Counted from the stretch's first letter, positions 43,220 through 52,334 are shown. The stretch: DNA of 64,000 nt from Acidobacteriota bacterium (GCA_016196065.1 JACPYL010000010.1:1488001-1552000), one strand, 5' to 3'. A program made the numbers and translations. Notes: generated by a model not told the origin, from the letters alone.

Positions 43220-45007
43220 ATGAACTTCACAATCCTTGATTGGACGGCGATTGCCGGCTACCTGCTGATCACGCTCTTCCTCGGACTGTATTTCCGCAGC
43301 CGATCCGGCAAGAGTATGGACGACTACTTTGTCTCTGGCCGCAGTGTGAGCTGGTGGCTGGCTGGGACCTCCATGGTTGCGACTACATTCGCAGCCGACA
43401 CTCCGCTGGTCGTGACCGGCCTGGTGTACACGCAGGGAATTTCCGGGAACTGGCTCTGGTGGTCGTTCCTGCTCTCCGGGATGATGACGGTGTTTCTGTT
43501 TGCGCGGCTCTGGCGGCGCTCCGGACTGCTCACCGACGTGCAGTTTGCGGAGATGCGCTACTCCGGCAAGCCCGCGGCATTTCTGCGCGGCTTTCGCGCC
43601 ATCTACCTCGGGCTGCTCATGAATTGCCTGATCTTGGGGTGGGTGACAAAGGCGATGACCAGCATCGTCGCCACCACGCTTGGCGTCAGCGATGGCCGTG
43701 CGCTGGCCATCTGCCTTTTTTTCCTGATTCCGTTCACAGGCCTGTACGTCGCGCTCGGCGGATTGTGGGGCGTGCTCTGGACTGATCTCTTTCAATTCGT
43801 ATTGAAGATGAGCATCGTGATCGCGGTCGCGTACTTCGCCGTGAAAGCCTGCGGCGGCATGAGCGCGCTGCTCACGCGGTTGGCAGAGATGAAAGCTGCC
43901 GCAGGATCGAATGCCGGCGACGCGACGTCATTCTTTCCTGACTTCTCCAAACCGGTCGATACGGAACTACTTTGGACGCTTCCCGCGCTCACCTTCGTCG
44001 TGAATCTTGGACTGCAATGGTGGGCGTTCTGGTATCCCGGAGCGGAGCCGGGCGGCGGCGGTTACATTGCGCAACGCATCTTCAGCGCGAAGGACGAACG
44101 GCACGGATTGCTCTCGGTGCTCTGGTTCAACGTTGCGCATTACGCACTGCGGCCCTGGCCCTGGATTCTCACCGCGCTTTCGGTCGTCGTGCTCTATCCG
44201 CATCTCGAACATCCGGAGTCGGGGTACATGATGGTCGTCACACAGCATGTGCCGCCGGCGTTACGCGGAATTGTTGTCGCCGGATTCATGGCAGCATTCA
44301 TGTCGACCTTCGCGACGCAGTTGAATTGGGGCGCGTCGTACCTGGTCGCGGACTTCTACAAGCGCTTCGTCAAGAAGGATGGGAGCGATTCGCACTACGT
44401 GGTGATGTCACGTGTCGCGACGGTATTCCTGGTGATTTTCGCCGCGCTGGTTTCCGCGGCGCTCACGTCGATTCGCTCGGGATGGGAAATCGTACTGGAG
44501 GCCGGCGCGGGCACCGGAGGCGTCTACCTGCTGCGCTGGTACTGGTGGCGCATCAATGCGTGGAGCGAAATTTCTGCAATGGCAACCGCCCTGGTCTCGA
44601 CCGTGGCGCTGCGCTGGTGGGCGCCGTTCATGGGCAACCAGCCCGTGATCTTTGCCAAGACAGCAATCACCACCACGGCGATCACGACGTTGGTGTGGAT
44701 GATCGTCACTTATCTGACCTCGCCGGAACCACAAGAATTGTTGGTGAAGTTCTACCGCCAGGTGCGTCCACACGTAGGTGGATGGGCGCCGATCGCCCGG
44801 CTGGCGCCCGAAGTGCCGCCGACTCGCGATCTGGGACGGAACTTGCTTTCCTGGGTGCTGGGCTGTGCGATGGTCTACTCCGCATTGTTCGGAGGAGGCT
44901 GGTTGCTCCTTGGGCCTCGCAGCAAGGGCGTCATCTTTCTAGGCATCGCTGCTGCCTGCGGGTGGGCGCTATCCCGCGACCTCAGCAAGCGCACGCTGTC
45001 GACTTAA
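43220..45007 (+). CDS. Sodium:solute symporter family protein
   Basis: Has 595 residues with about 14 hydrophobic segments. The start TAIAGYLLITLFLGLYFRSRSGKSMDDYFVSGR is the SSF hallmark, and WWLAGTSMVATTFAADTPLVVTGL is the first sodium-site helix. GIVVAGFMAAFMSTFATQLNWGASYLVADFYKRF is the conserved segment around TM8. Substrate cannot be assigned; SSF members carry sugars, amino acids, vitamins or organic acids. Located in the inner membrane. A plus-strand frame of 347 codons overlapping in another phase is a shadow. Confidence 0.9.
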   Translation: MNFTILDWTAIAGYLLITLFLGLYFRSRSGKSMDDYFVSGRSVSWWLAGTSMVATTFAADTPLVVTGLVYTQGISGNWLWWSFLLSGMMTVFLFARLWRRSGLLTDVQFAEMRYSGKPAAFLRGFRAIYLGLLMNCLILGWVTKAMTSIVATTLGVSDGRALAICLFFLIPFTGLYVALGGLWGVLWTDLFQFVLKMSIVIAVAYFAVKACGGMSALLTRLAEMKAAAGSNAGDATSFFPDFSKPVDTELLWTLPALTFVVNLGLQWWAFWYPGAEPGGGGYIAQRIFSAKDERHGLLSVLWFNVAHYALRPWPWILTALSVVVLYPHLEHPESGYMMVVTQHVPPALRGIVVAGFMAAFMSTFATQLNWGASYLVADFYKRFVKKDGSDSHYVVMSRVATVFLVIFAALVSAALTSIRSGWEIVLEAGAGTGGVYLLRWYWWRINAWSEISAMATALVSTVALRWWAPFMGNQPVIFAKTAITTTAITTLVWMIVTYLTSPEPQELLVKFYRQVRPHVGGWAPIARLAPEVPPTRDLGRNLLSWVLGCAMVYSALFGGGWLLLGPRSKGVIFLGIAAACGWALSRDLSKRTLST

Positions 45008-45136
45008 AGAAGTAGTCTTGAATCATTAGCGATCCGGGGCAGGGACGACGCTTGCCTCGTCTCTGCGCGCTGTTCCGCGTTTCGATTTGACATTTTCGTG
45101 ACAGGGCTGGGTGCATCTAAGTTTTCAGTGCCGATC

Positions 45137-46018
45137 GTGGGGAAAAAGTCTCCAATTCGATTCACGAAGCGCAGTGGCTGCGCTGCTTTTGCATTGATCT
45201 TGTCGTTCTTGTTTGCCACGAGCCTGGCTTTCGCTACCGAAATGTCGACGCCCCCGGGCCTGGAGAACGGTTTCAACCATCTCTATAACCTTGATTTTCC
45301 CGGCGCGCAAAAAGAATTTCAATCATGGGAAGAGAAGAATCCAGATAATCCCATGGGCCCGGTCAGTAAAGCGGCTGGCGTTCTGTTTTCAGAATTCAAC
45401 CGGCTGGGCGTGTTGGAAGCGCAGTTTTATGAGGACGACTCCGCCTTCGCTGCGCGTAAGAAATACGATGCCGATGCCAAGCAGCGCGATTTGTTTGATC
45501 AGGAACTCACGCGTGCTGAAACTCTGGGAAAGTCGCGACTGGCACGTGATCCGCATGATCACGACGCGCTCCTGGGATTGACGCTTGCGAGCGGGTTGCG
45601 TGCCGATTACGCCGCCTTGATTGAGAAACGGAGTTTGTCTTCGTTGCACTATACCAAAGAGGCATCGGCTTGGGCGGATCAGTTGCTCGCGGCTCATCCG
45701 ATTTGTTACGACGCCTATCTGGCGGGTGGGATCAGCCGCTACATCGTCGGCTCGATGTCGGCGCCGGTTCGCTGGCTGTTGAGGATGGGCGGAGTTTCCG
45801 GCGACAAGGCTCGGGGCATTTCCGAACTCCATACAACCGCGGAAAAGGGTCAGTTGCTGGCTCCGTTTGCGCGCATTCTGCTGGCCATCGCGTACGTGCG
45901 CGATAAGGACAGGCCGCAGGCACGTGCGATTCTGCTCACCCTGCAAAAAGATTTTCCCAACAATCATCTCTTTCCTTTAGAGCTGGCGCGTTTGGAGAGT
46001 TCGATTTCCCCTAAGTAG
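45137..46018 (+). CDS. Secreted helical-repeat (TPR-like) protein of unknown function
   Basis: About 293 residues from GTG 45137; GTG starts at 45098 and 45128 are also in frame. I prefer a later start because a TTGACA and a direct TGACA repeat, likely promoter elements, overlap the 45098 start. The signal peptide is GCAAFALILSFLFATSLAFA. The body is helical: GFNHLYNLDFPGAQKEFQSWEEKNPDNP, DQELTRAETLGKSRLARDPHDHDALLGL, KGQLLAPFARILLAIAYVRDKDRPQARAIL resemble TPR units. Located just upstream of pstS but separated by its own promoter region. No enzyme motif. Confidence 0.75.
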   Translation: MGKKSPIRFTKRSGCAAFALILSFLFATSLAFATEMSTPPGLENGFNHLYNLDFPGAQKEFQSWEEKNPDNPMGPVSKAAGVLFSEFNRLGVLEAQFYEDDSAFAARKKYDADAKQRDLFDQELTRAETLGKSRLARDPHDHDALLGLTLASGLRADYAALIEKRSLSSLHYTKEASAWADQLLAAHPICYDAYLAGGISRYIVGSMSAPVRWLLRMGGVSGDKARGISELHTTAEKGQLLAPFARILLAIAYVRDKDRPQARAILLTLQKDFPNNHLFPLELARLESSISPK

Positions 46019-46044
46019 TTGGCCTTGCTACGCCGTTCATTAGA

Positions 46045-46073
46045 AATTCACCACTCTGTAACCTTCCTTTAAT
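46045..46073 (+). promoter_or_regulatory. Candidate Pho box upstream of pstS
   Basis: Three 7-base half-sites spaced at 11 bases: AATTCAC, CTGTAAC and CTTTAAT, each separated by 4 bases. The spacing and sequence fit PhoB-type boxes, and the same CTGTAAC half-site with the same spacing precedes pstC (55129-55157). It ends 50 bases before the pstS start. Confidence 0.6.
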
Positions 46074-46122
46074 ACTCAGTCCATAGCCTTGACCTCGAAA
46101 CCCAATCGAGGAGGACTAACGA

Positions 46123-47133
46123 GTGATTCGTCGCATGGCGTTATTGCTGGTGTGTGCGTTAGTGGCGCTGCCGGTGCTGGGGGAGACAACCCAGTTGAAC
46201 GGTGCGGGCGCTACGTTTCCTTATCCCATGTATTCAAAGTGGTTCAGCGAATACAACAAGCTGCATCCGGACGTGCAAATTAATTACCAGTCGATCGGCA
46301 GCGGAGGCGGTATCCGGCAAGTTCTCAATGCCACGGTTGAATTCGGCGCCAGTGACGGACCGATGACCGACGACCAGCTTTCGCAGTCCAAAGTTAAGAT
46401 TCTGCACATTCCGACGGTCTTGGGTGCTGTCGTGCCCGCATACAACGTTCCGGGCGTGTCGGCAGAAATCAAATTCACTCCAGAAGTGCTGGCCAACATA
46501 TTCCTCGGCAAGATCAGCAGTTGGAACGATCCCGCCATCGCGAAAGTGAACCCCGGCGTGACTTTCCCGAATCAACCGATCATCACGATTCATCGCTCCG
46601 ACGGCAGTGGCACGACTTTTATCTTCACCGATTATCTCGCCAAGGTCAGCAAGGAATGGGATACGACGGTGGGGAGAGGAACTTCCGTGAAGTGGCCTCC
46701 GGGAATCGGGGGCAAAGGCAACGAGGGTGTGGCCGGACAAATTCGCCAATTGCAGGGTTCGATTGGTTACGTCGAACTCATCTATGCCGTCCAAAACAAC
46801 ATTCCTTATGGCTCGGTCAAAAACGTAGCCGGAAATTTTGTTAAGGCGTCTCTAGACGGCGTCACCGAGGCGGCTGGTTCGGTGAAGAGCATGCCAGCTG
46901 ACTACCGCGTGTCCATCACAAATGCTCCCGGTAAGAACGCGTATCCGATCTCCAGCTTCACATGGCTGCTGGTCCCCGTACAGGCGAAGGATCCAAAAAA
47001 GGGGAAGATCCTCGCCGATTTCCTTGCGTGGATGGTGAATGACGGCCAGAAGATGACCTCGCAACTGTCCTACGCGCCCCTGCCCGATAGCGTGGCGGAA
47101 AAAGTAAAAGCGACCATCAAGCAGGTCAAATAG
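46123..47133 (+). CDS. pstS: Phosphate ABC transporter, substrate-binding protein
   Basis: Has 336 residues. The start is GTG 46123 with a strong GAGGAGG 9 bases upstream. The signal peptide is RRMALLLVCALVALPVLG. The mature start LNGAGATFPYPMYSKWF, the phosphate-binding SIGSGGGIRQ and FGASDGPM, and HRSDGSGTTFIF are the PstS signatures. Periplasmic; delivers orthophosphate to PstCAB, whose genes lie about 8 kb downstream instead of directly after pstS. A Pho-box-like element precedes it, so expression should rise on phosphate limitation. Confidence 0.96.
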   Translation: MIRRMALLLVCALVALPVLGETTQLNGAGATFPYPMYSKWFSEYNKLHPDVQINYQSIGSGGGIRQVLNATVEFGASDGPMTDDQLSQSKVKILHIPTVLGAVVPAYNVPGVSAEIKFTPEVLANIFLGKISSWNDPAIAKVNPGVTFPNQPIITIHRSDGSGTTFIFTDYLAKVSKEWDTTVGRGTSVKWPPGIGGKGNEGVAGQIRQLQGSIGYVELIYAVQNNIPYGSVKNVAGNFVKASLDGVTEAAGSVKSMPADYRVSITNAPGKNAYPISSFTWLLVPVQAKDPKKGKILADFLAWMVNDGQKMTSQLSYAPLPDSVAEKVKATIKQVK

Positions 47134-47135
47134 GC

Positions 47136-47244
47136 CGCTCTGCCGGGGAGTGAATCCCTGGCGGAGCAGGGAAGTGCCGGCCTGGGAGCGAAATGTTTTG
47201 CAGTGTACAGTGCGCTCCCAGCCTCCACTTGAAGCGGCAGAGCG
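47136..47244 (+). ncRNA. Structured intergenic RNA candidate after pstS
   Basis: Outer stem CGCTCTGCC (47136-47144) / GGCAGAGCG (47236-47244) encloses a small hairpin around GCCGGGGA / TCCCTGGC (47142-47162, partly competing with the outer stem) and an inner stem CTGGGAGCG (47182-47190) / CGCTCCCAG (47213-47221). It starts right after the pstS stop. It could be a 3' end structure, a REP-like cluster or a small RNA. No T-run follows. Confidence 0.4.
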
Positions 47245-47284
47245 TGAAAATGCCAGATTTTGATGCACTGGTACGCAGCCGAAA

Positions 47285-47299
47285 TGGCACGAAAATTGC
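47285..47299 (+). promoter_or_regulatory. Sigma-54 promoter (-24/-12)
   Basis: TGGCACGAAAATTGC matches the sigma-54 consensus TGGCACG-N4-TTGC at every defined base. Transcription should start about 12 bases further on, leaving a leader of about 50 bases to the porin start at 47362. An RpoN-dependent activator would be required; none is encoded in the window. Confidence 0.75.
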
Positions 47300-47361
47300 C
47301 AACCAATATAGAGTCTAGTAAGTTAGTAGGGATTATGGAGTATTTCGCAAAAGGAGATCAA

Positions 47362-49149
47362 ATGACGGCGGTTCTCAAGGTAGGCGGTATTCTGCTACTG
47401 GCATCGTCGCTGCTGGCTCAGACCGCAGCGCCGGCCAAGAAAATGGCACGGAAGCCGGTTTCCACCTCGACGGCGGACATCCAGGCTCTTAAAGATGCCG
47501 TGGCAGCCCAGCAGCAGCAAATCCAGACCCTGCAGCAGCAGCTGCAGCAAACCAACCAACAACTGCAGCAGAGCGCCGACCAGGCTCAAAAGACACAGCA
47601 ACAGCTGCAAGCGGCGCAACAGGCTGCCACTGATGCCCAGATGACTGCGGCAGGAGTGCAGGCCTCGGCGGCTCCGAAGGATTCGGTCGACAAGCTGAAT
47701 TCGCAGTATGCCGACATTCAGACGACCCTGACCAACAATGCCCTCTCCGCTCAGGACGAGCAGAAGCGCATGACTGGCCTTGAAAATACACTCGGCCGGT
47801 TCCGCTGGACAGGGGACGTGCGTGTGCGTGGCGAAGATTTCTTCCAGGGCTACAGCGGCTGCGTCGCTTGTGCGGACCGCAACCGAGCTCGTATCCGTGT
47901 CCGCTTCGGATTTGAAGGCAAGTTGAATGACGACTTCACGGCGGGAGTTGCGCTGGCCACCGGTTCGCTCGGTGATCCGACGACGACCAACGAAACCTTC
48001 ACCAATAACTTCGACCGCAAGACGATCGGTCTCGACAAGGGCTATATCACGTATAACCCGGTGGCCCACAAGTGGCTCTCGCTGACCGGCGGGAAATTCG
48101 CCTATCAGTGGCAGCGCACACAGGTCACTGGCGATCCGGACACCAACCCGGAAGGCTTCAGCGAGCGGTTGTCCAAGGACTTCACCAGCATTCCGATTGT
48201 GAAGAACCTGAACCTCAACCTGATGCAGCTGTTCTACAACGAGGCCAGCGGCACAGGCGGCCTGTATCACGGCCACGACTCGTTTGCAGTCGGCGGCCAG
48301 GTTGGCGGACGGCTCCAACTCACGAAATGGTGGACCATGACGCCATCGTTCCTCGTGATGAACTGGCGCTATCCGGACGCGATCCTGAACTCCAGCTTCT
48401 TCTCGGTGCAGGCGACCAGCACGAATAACACCGGCGTCGTCGACGTCAATGGAAAAGTAATCAGCTTCCCGATCACAGGTGAAGGTCCCGGTTGCAGCAC
48501 CCCGTCCAGCAGTGGCTTGCAAAGTTCCCAGGCTTGTACCTTTGCCGCCAATGGAATGACCAACTCCACCTATAGGGACTCAGCAAACCACCTCCACTTC
48601 CTGTCGGGCTTCTTGTACGCCGATCTCATCCTGAACAACACGTTCAAGACGAAGTGGGCGCGACTGCCTCTTAACCTGCTCGTCGAATACGAAAACAACC
48701 TGAACGCTTCTTCGCATCCGTTCGACAACACCGTGAAGGACGTAGTTGATGATCCGGGGGCGAGCACAAATAAGTCCCTGGGCAGCCAGTCGCACGTTTA
48801 CTATGCGGACTTCAGTATCGGTCAGCAGAAGAACCGCGGCGACCTCCAGGTTGGATACGCATTCCTCCGCCACGAACAGGACGCGACCATCGCTTCCTTC
48901 AACGAAAGCGATCAGCGCGCTCCGTCCAACATCGTGCAGCATCGCATCTACGCGCTCTGGCGGATTCGCCAGAACACGACGGCTGCCTTCACCTGGTGGC
49001 ACGGACGCACCCTCGATCCGTTCCTCCAGAACTCAGTCCTGGCCTCAGGCATGAAGACCGGTACCACGCCGGGAGTTGGAGTGATTTTGCCGGGACAGTC
49101 CGAGCCATGGCTGAATCGCTTGCAGTTTGATTTGATTTACACCTTCTAA
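47362..49149 (+). CDS. Outer-membrane porin with N-terminal coiled coil
   Basis: Has 595 residues from ATG 47362 (AAGGAG 7-8 bases upstream). The signal is VLKVGGILLLASSLLAQ. Residues of about 35-115 are a Gln-rich coiled coil (QQQQIQTLQQQLQQTNQQL), as in porins that trimerise above the membrane or bind peptidoglycan. From FRWTGDVRVRGEDFF on, alternating aromatic beta strands form a barrel (RVRFGFEGKLNDDFTAGVALATG, GKFAYQWQRTQV, RLQFDLIYTF at the end). The terminal Phe fits outer-membrane insertion. Between pstS and ppk1 it may be a phosphate or polyphosphate entry channel, but that is inferred from position only. Controlled by the sigma-54 promoter upstream. Confidence 0.85.
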   Translation: MTAVLKVGGILLLASSLLAQTAAPAKKMARKPVSTSTADIQALKDAVAAQQQQIQTLQQQLQQTNQQLQQSADQAQKTQQQLQAAQQAATDAQMTAAGVQASAAPKDSVDKLNSQYADIQTTLTNNALSAQDEQKRMTGLENTLGRFRWTGDVRVRGEDFFQGYSGCVACADRNRARIRVRFGFEGKLNDDFTAGVALATGSLGDPTTTNETFTNNFDRKTIGLDKGYITYNPVAHKWLSLTGGKFAYQWQRTQVTGDPDTNPEGFSERLSKDFTSIPIVKNLNLNLMQLFYNEASGTGGLYHGHDSFAVGGQVGGRLQLTKWWTMTPSFLVMNWRYPDAILNSSFFSVQATSTNNTGVVDVNGKVISFPITGEGPGCSTPSSSGLQSSQACTFAANGMTNSTYRDSANHLHFLSGFLYADLILNNTFKTKWARLPLNLLVEYENNLNASSHPFDNTVKDVVDDPGASTNKSLGSQSHVYYADFSIGQQKNRGDLQVGYAFLRHEQDATIASFNESDQRAPSNIVQHRIYALWRIRQNTTAAFTWWHGRTLDPFLQNSVLASGMKTGTTPGVGVILPGQSEPWLNRLQFDLIYTF

Positions 49150-49187
49150 TCATGCCGATAAACGACAGTGATTAAAAGAGTTACACG

Positions 49188-49219
49188 GTGGCGCCGGTCC
49201 AAACCCGGCGCCACTTTTT
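49188..49219 (+). terminator. Rho-independent terminator after the porin gene
   Basis: A perfect 10-bp stem GTGGCGCCGG (49188-49197) / CCGGCGCCAC (49205-49214) with a 7-base loop is followed directly by TTTTTG. It ends the porin transcript about 40 bases after its stop. Confidence 0.9.
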
Positions 49220-49243
49220 GCTTGTTATAATGAGAGCTGGAGT

Positions 49244-49621
49244 ATGGTTCGAGTCGGTCTGGTCGCGCTGCTGTTGCTGGCTCTGTGCGCAGGCTCGAAC
49301 GCGGTCGAAAGCGGCGAACTGCCGATGACGATCGTCCGCGCCGAGCAGGTTGTACGGGATCGAGTCGTCGCTTGGGTCAACGACACGCCAATCTATCAGC
49401 AGGACCCCTGGTTTGAGGTTGCGGTACGTGCCGGAGACAAGATTCTCGAAGGGGAGTATCAGCCCAGTAGTCCGTGGGAAACCTTGCCGGTTTTCTGGAA
49501 AGCTGGCGTGGAAGTCGAGGGACGGGTCCACGGGCACAGTCTGTTCTTGAAACGGCCGAATGGCGTCGAGATTCGTTTTGTAATTTTGAAGCGTACCGCA
49601 GTATCCGCAAGCAAGCACTGA
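49244..49621 (+). CDS. Small secreted protein of unknown function
   Basis: Has 125 residues. The signal peptide is VRVGLVALLLLALCAGSNAVE. The mature protein has no Cys and no known motif; WETLPVFWKAGVEVEGRVHGHSLFLKRPNGVEIRFVILKR suggests a small beta-barrel. ATG 49244 follows a GGAG 4-8 bases upstream, and a TATAAT (49226-49231) lies close before it, perhaps a -10 element of a promoter within or just after the terminator. It ends 18 bases before the ppk1 start, so it may be co-transcribed with ppk1. Confidence 0.72.
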   Translation: MVRVGLVALLLLALCAGSNAVESGELPMTIVRAEQVVRDRVVAWVNDTPIYQQDPWFEVAVRAGDKILEGEYQPSSPWETLPVFWKAGVEVEGRVHGHSLFLKRPNGVEIRFVILKRTAVSASKH

Positions 49622-49638
49622 ATCCGGTTTCTATCGTC

Positions 49639-51804
49639 ATGGCTCGCCCCAACATCGACAGTCCGACCGCCCTGCTCAACCGCGAAGAATCGTGGCTGAA
49701 TTTCAATTGGCGTGTTCTCGAAGAGGCGCAGGACAAACACAATCCTTTGCTGGAACGGCTGAAATTCCTGGCAATCTCGGCCAGCAACCTCGACGAGTTT
49801 TTTGAGGTCCGCGTGGGCGGCCTCCTGCAGCAACTGGAAGATGGGTATAACAAGACGACTCCCGATGGCATGACCATGATCGAGGAGCGTGAACTCATCA
49901 ACCGTCTGACCCATGAATTCGTCGAAGAACAATATGGGTGCTGGAACGATCACCTCCGGCCGGAATTGATGCAACAGGGCATTCGCGTCCTGAGCGTGGA
50001 CCAGTTGGATGAGAGTGGCCTCGCCTATGTGAACGACTACTGTGAGAGGGAACTGGATCCCCTGCTCACGCCCGTTACGGTCGATCCCTCGCATCCATTT
50101 CCACGTGTGATCAACAAAGCTCTATGCGTGGCCCTGCTGCTGCGCCGTCGTCGCCGGTCTTCGCTGACGTACACAGGAGTGGTCACAGTCCCACGTGCAT
50201 TGCCGCGGCTGGTGCGGCTTCCCAGCCAGGGAACCGTTGACTTTATTTTTCTTGCCGACCTGGTCACGTATCACGCGGCGCGCATGTATCACGGGTACGA
50301 CATCGTTTCCTCGTCTGCCTTCCGTGTCACTCGCAACAGCAATCTCTACCTGCAGGAAGAAGAGTCCCGTAACTTGCTCGAGTCCGTGCGCGCGGAGCTG
50401 CACAACCGCCGAAAAGGAGATGCTGTCCGCATGGAGATCGAAGCGGATGCTGATCCTGAAATCATCGAGCGTCTGCGCACGGTATTTGAACTGGACCCCT
50501 GGCAGGTATTCCGGGTCAACGGTCCGGTGAATCTGTCGCGGCTGTTCAATGTTTATGACCAGGCTGGTCATCCGGAATTGAAGTATCCTTCGTTTGCGTC
50601 CCGCGAACTGCGCTTAACGGCGAAATCCAGAGACTTGTTCGAAGAATTGCGCCGGCACGACATCCTGCTCCATCACCCTTTTGATTCCTACGATGCGGTG
50701 GTGTCGTTCATCCAGTCGGCGGCAGAAGATGAACGCGTTCTTTCCATCAAGCAGACTTTGTATCGAACCAGCGAACATTCGCTGATCGTTCCATCGTTGA
50801 TGTCCGCAGCCGCACACAAAGAAGTCACGGCCGTCGTGGAACTGAAGGCGCGGTTTGACGAAGACTCGAATATCCGCTGGGCGCGCGATCTGGAAGATGC
50901 CGGCGTGCAGGTATTTCACGGCCTGGTTGGCCTGAAGACACACTGCAAACTCTCCCTGCTGGTGCGCCGCGATCCCGATGGCGTGGCGCGCAGCTACGCT
51001 CATCTCGGAACCGGGAACTACAACGCGACCACGGCCCGCATCTACACCGACCTGAGTCTCTTTACAGCGGATCCGGAAATCACCAGCGCAGTGCATGACG
51101 TGTTCAGCTTTCTCACCGCCTACGCGGAGCATCCCAACTACGGCCCGATGTTAGTGGCACCTCTGGATCTGGCAGAGAAGTGCATGGCGTTGATCGAGCG
51201 GGAGGCGGAACATGCCCGGGCCGGACGTCCCGCGCGTATTGTTGCCAAAATGAATTCGCTGCTTGATAAGAGCATCGTGCAGGCACTGTACCGCGCGTCG
51301 CAGGCAGGAGTGGAAATCGATTTGCTGGTGCGCGGAATTTGTTCGCTGCGTCCGGGCATCCGCGGGCTGAGCGACCGCATTAGAGTACGCAGCATCGTCG
51401 GGCGGTTCCTCGAGCATAGCCGCATCTATCATTTCGAAAATGGCGGCGAACCCGAGGTGTACCTCGGGAGCGCCGACTGGATGCCGCGTAATCTTCATGA
51501 ACGCGTCGAAGTAATGTTTCCGCTGAAGAACCCTCTGCTGCGGGACCGCGTGGTCCACGAAATTCTGGCTGCGTACATGGCCGACAATGTAAAAGCGCGC
51601 TTTCTGCAAAATGACGGTCGCTATCTGCGGTCATGGCAGTCGCCTCGTGGACGGAGCCGCAAACCTCCCACTGGGCGCGCCGCCTTCAATGCGCAGGACT
51701 TCCTGATTGCCCTGTCGGAAGGCAAGGAGACTCCGGAATCCATCCCTGCGTCGGTTAGCACTCGCGCTTCTGCTACGGTTCGGAAAGGTGTTGTTAGAAC
51801 TTAA
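49639..51804 (+). CDS. ppk1: Polyphosphate kinase 1
   Basis: Has 721 residues from ATG 49639 (MARPNIDSPTALLNREESWLNFNWRVLEEA split here); the earlier in-frame start overlaps the preceding gene. The N-terminal domain SWLNFNWRVLEEAQD and ISASNLDEFFEVRVGGL, and the catalytic SYAHLGTGNYNATTARIYTDL with the autophosphorylated His455, are diagnostic. KQTLYRTS and VTAVVELKARFDEDSNI bind ATP; EHSRIYHF supplies the second conserved His. It reversibly polymerises the ATP gamma-phosphate into polyphosphate, at the inner membrane. Its stop overlaps the sixA start (TAATG). Confidence 0.97.
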   Translation: MARPNIDSPTALLNREESWLNFNWRVLEEAQDKHNPLLERLKFLAISASNLDEFFEVRVGGLLQQLEDGYNKTTPDGMTMIEERELINRLTHEFVEEQYGCWNDHLRPELMQQGIRVLSVDQLDESGLAYVNDYCERELDPLLTPVTVDPSHPFPRVINKALCVALLLRRRRRSSLTYTGVVTVPRALPRLVRLPSQGTVDFIFLADLVTYHAARMYHGYDIVSSSAFRVTRNSNLYLQEEESRNLLESVRAELHNRRKGDAVRMEIEADADPEIIERLRTVFELDPWQVFRVNGPVNLSRLFNVYDQAGHPELKYPSFASRELRLTAKSRDLFEELRRHDILLHHPFDSYDAVVSFIQSAAEDERVLSIKQTLYRTSEHSLIVPSLMSAAAHKEVTAVVELKARFDEDSNIRWARDLEDAGVQVFHGLVGLKTHCKLSLLVRRDPDGVARSYAHLGTGNYNATTARIYTDLSLFTADPEITSAVHDVFSFLTAYAEHPNYGPMLVAPLDLAEKCMALIEREAEHARAGRPARIVAKMNSLLDKSIVQALYRASQAGVEIDLLVRGICSLRPGIRGLSDRIRVRSIVGRFLEHSRIYHFENGGEPEVYLGSADWMPRNLHERVEVMFPLKNPLLRDRVVHEILAAYMADNVKARFLQNDGRYLRSWQSPRGRSRKPPTGRAAFNAQDFLIALSEGKETPESIPASVSTRASATVRKGVVRT

Positions 51805-52334
51805 TGTTCATTTATTTCTTACGTCACGCCAGCGCCGGAGAACGGCTTACCAGTGCCAAGAAAGACGAAAAACGTGGGCTCGACAAGGACGGCATCGAGC
51901 AATGCGGTTACGTGGGACGAGCCTTGGCCGCTCTCGGTGTCCATGTGGAAGTCATCATTTCGAGCCCGTTAAAGCGGTCGTTGCAGACCGCCTCGCTGGT
52001 GGGCAATGAGATTGGTCACGAAGGAAAGCTTGTGCTCGAAAATGCACTGCGCCCGCAAGCGACCTTCTCGGATTTCCAGAAGATGCTGGCGAAATATGCG
52101 CGGCAGGATTCGATCCTGCTGGTGGGACACAATCCAAACCTGCGGGAATTTCTTGGACGCGTGATCAGTGCGAACGGTTGTGAAGCCACCCTCGATCTGA
52201 AAAAAGGCGCCGTTGCCAAAGTAGAAACACGCCGGAGTTCTGGGTCTCTGAGTTGGTGTTTTACGCCTCGGATTCTGCGTGCTCTTCACACGGCCGCAGC
52301 CGAAAGCGCCCGTCCGAAAACTTCCCGAAAATAG
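51804..52334 (+). CDS. sixA: SixA-type phosphohistidine phosphatase
   Basis: Has 176 residues. FLRHASAGER carries the phosphohistidine RH motif (Arg7-His8), SSPLKRSLQTASLVG the second Arg, and LLVGHNPNLREFLG the second catalytic His. It belongs to the histidine phosphatase (RHG) superfamily; SixA removes phosphate from His in phosphotransfer proteins. It starts inside the ppk1 stop and is therefore translationally coupled to ppk1. Its 3' end overlaps the convergent ppx gene by 49 bases. The C-terminal 30 residues (FTPRILRALHTAAAES) extend beyond the compact domain. Confidence 0.9.
   Translation: MFIYFLRHASAGERLTSAKKDEKRGLDKDGIEQCGYVGRALAALGVHVEVIISSPLKRSLQTASLVGNEIGHEGKLVLENALRPQATFSDFQKMLAKYARQDSILLVGHNPNLREFLGRVISANGCEATLDLKKGAVAKVETRRSSGSLSWCFTPRILRALHTAAAESARPKTSRK

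Noticed and set aside
43972-45015. 347-codon plus-strand frame overlapping the symporter
   Set aside because: Different phase, Arg/His-rich, no domain; the SSF frame explains this stretch.
47395-48522. 375-codon minus-strand frame within the porin gene
   Set aside because: Shadow of the porin coding frame; low-complexity Leu runs reflect the CAG-rich coiled coil.
49226-49231. TATAAT before the small secreted gene as a full promoter
   Set aside because: A -35 hexamer at proper spacing is absent (the region is the terminator stem), so it was not listed as a separate promoter.
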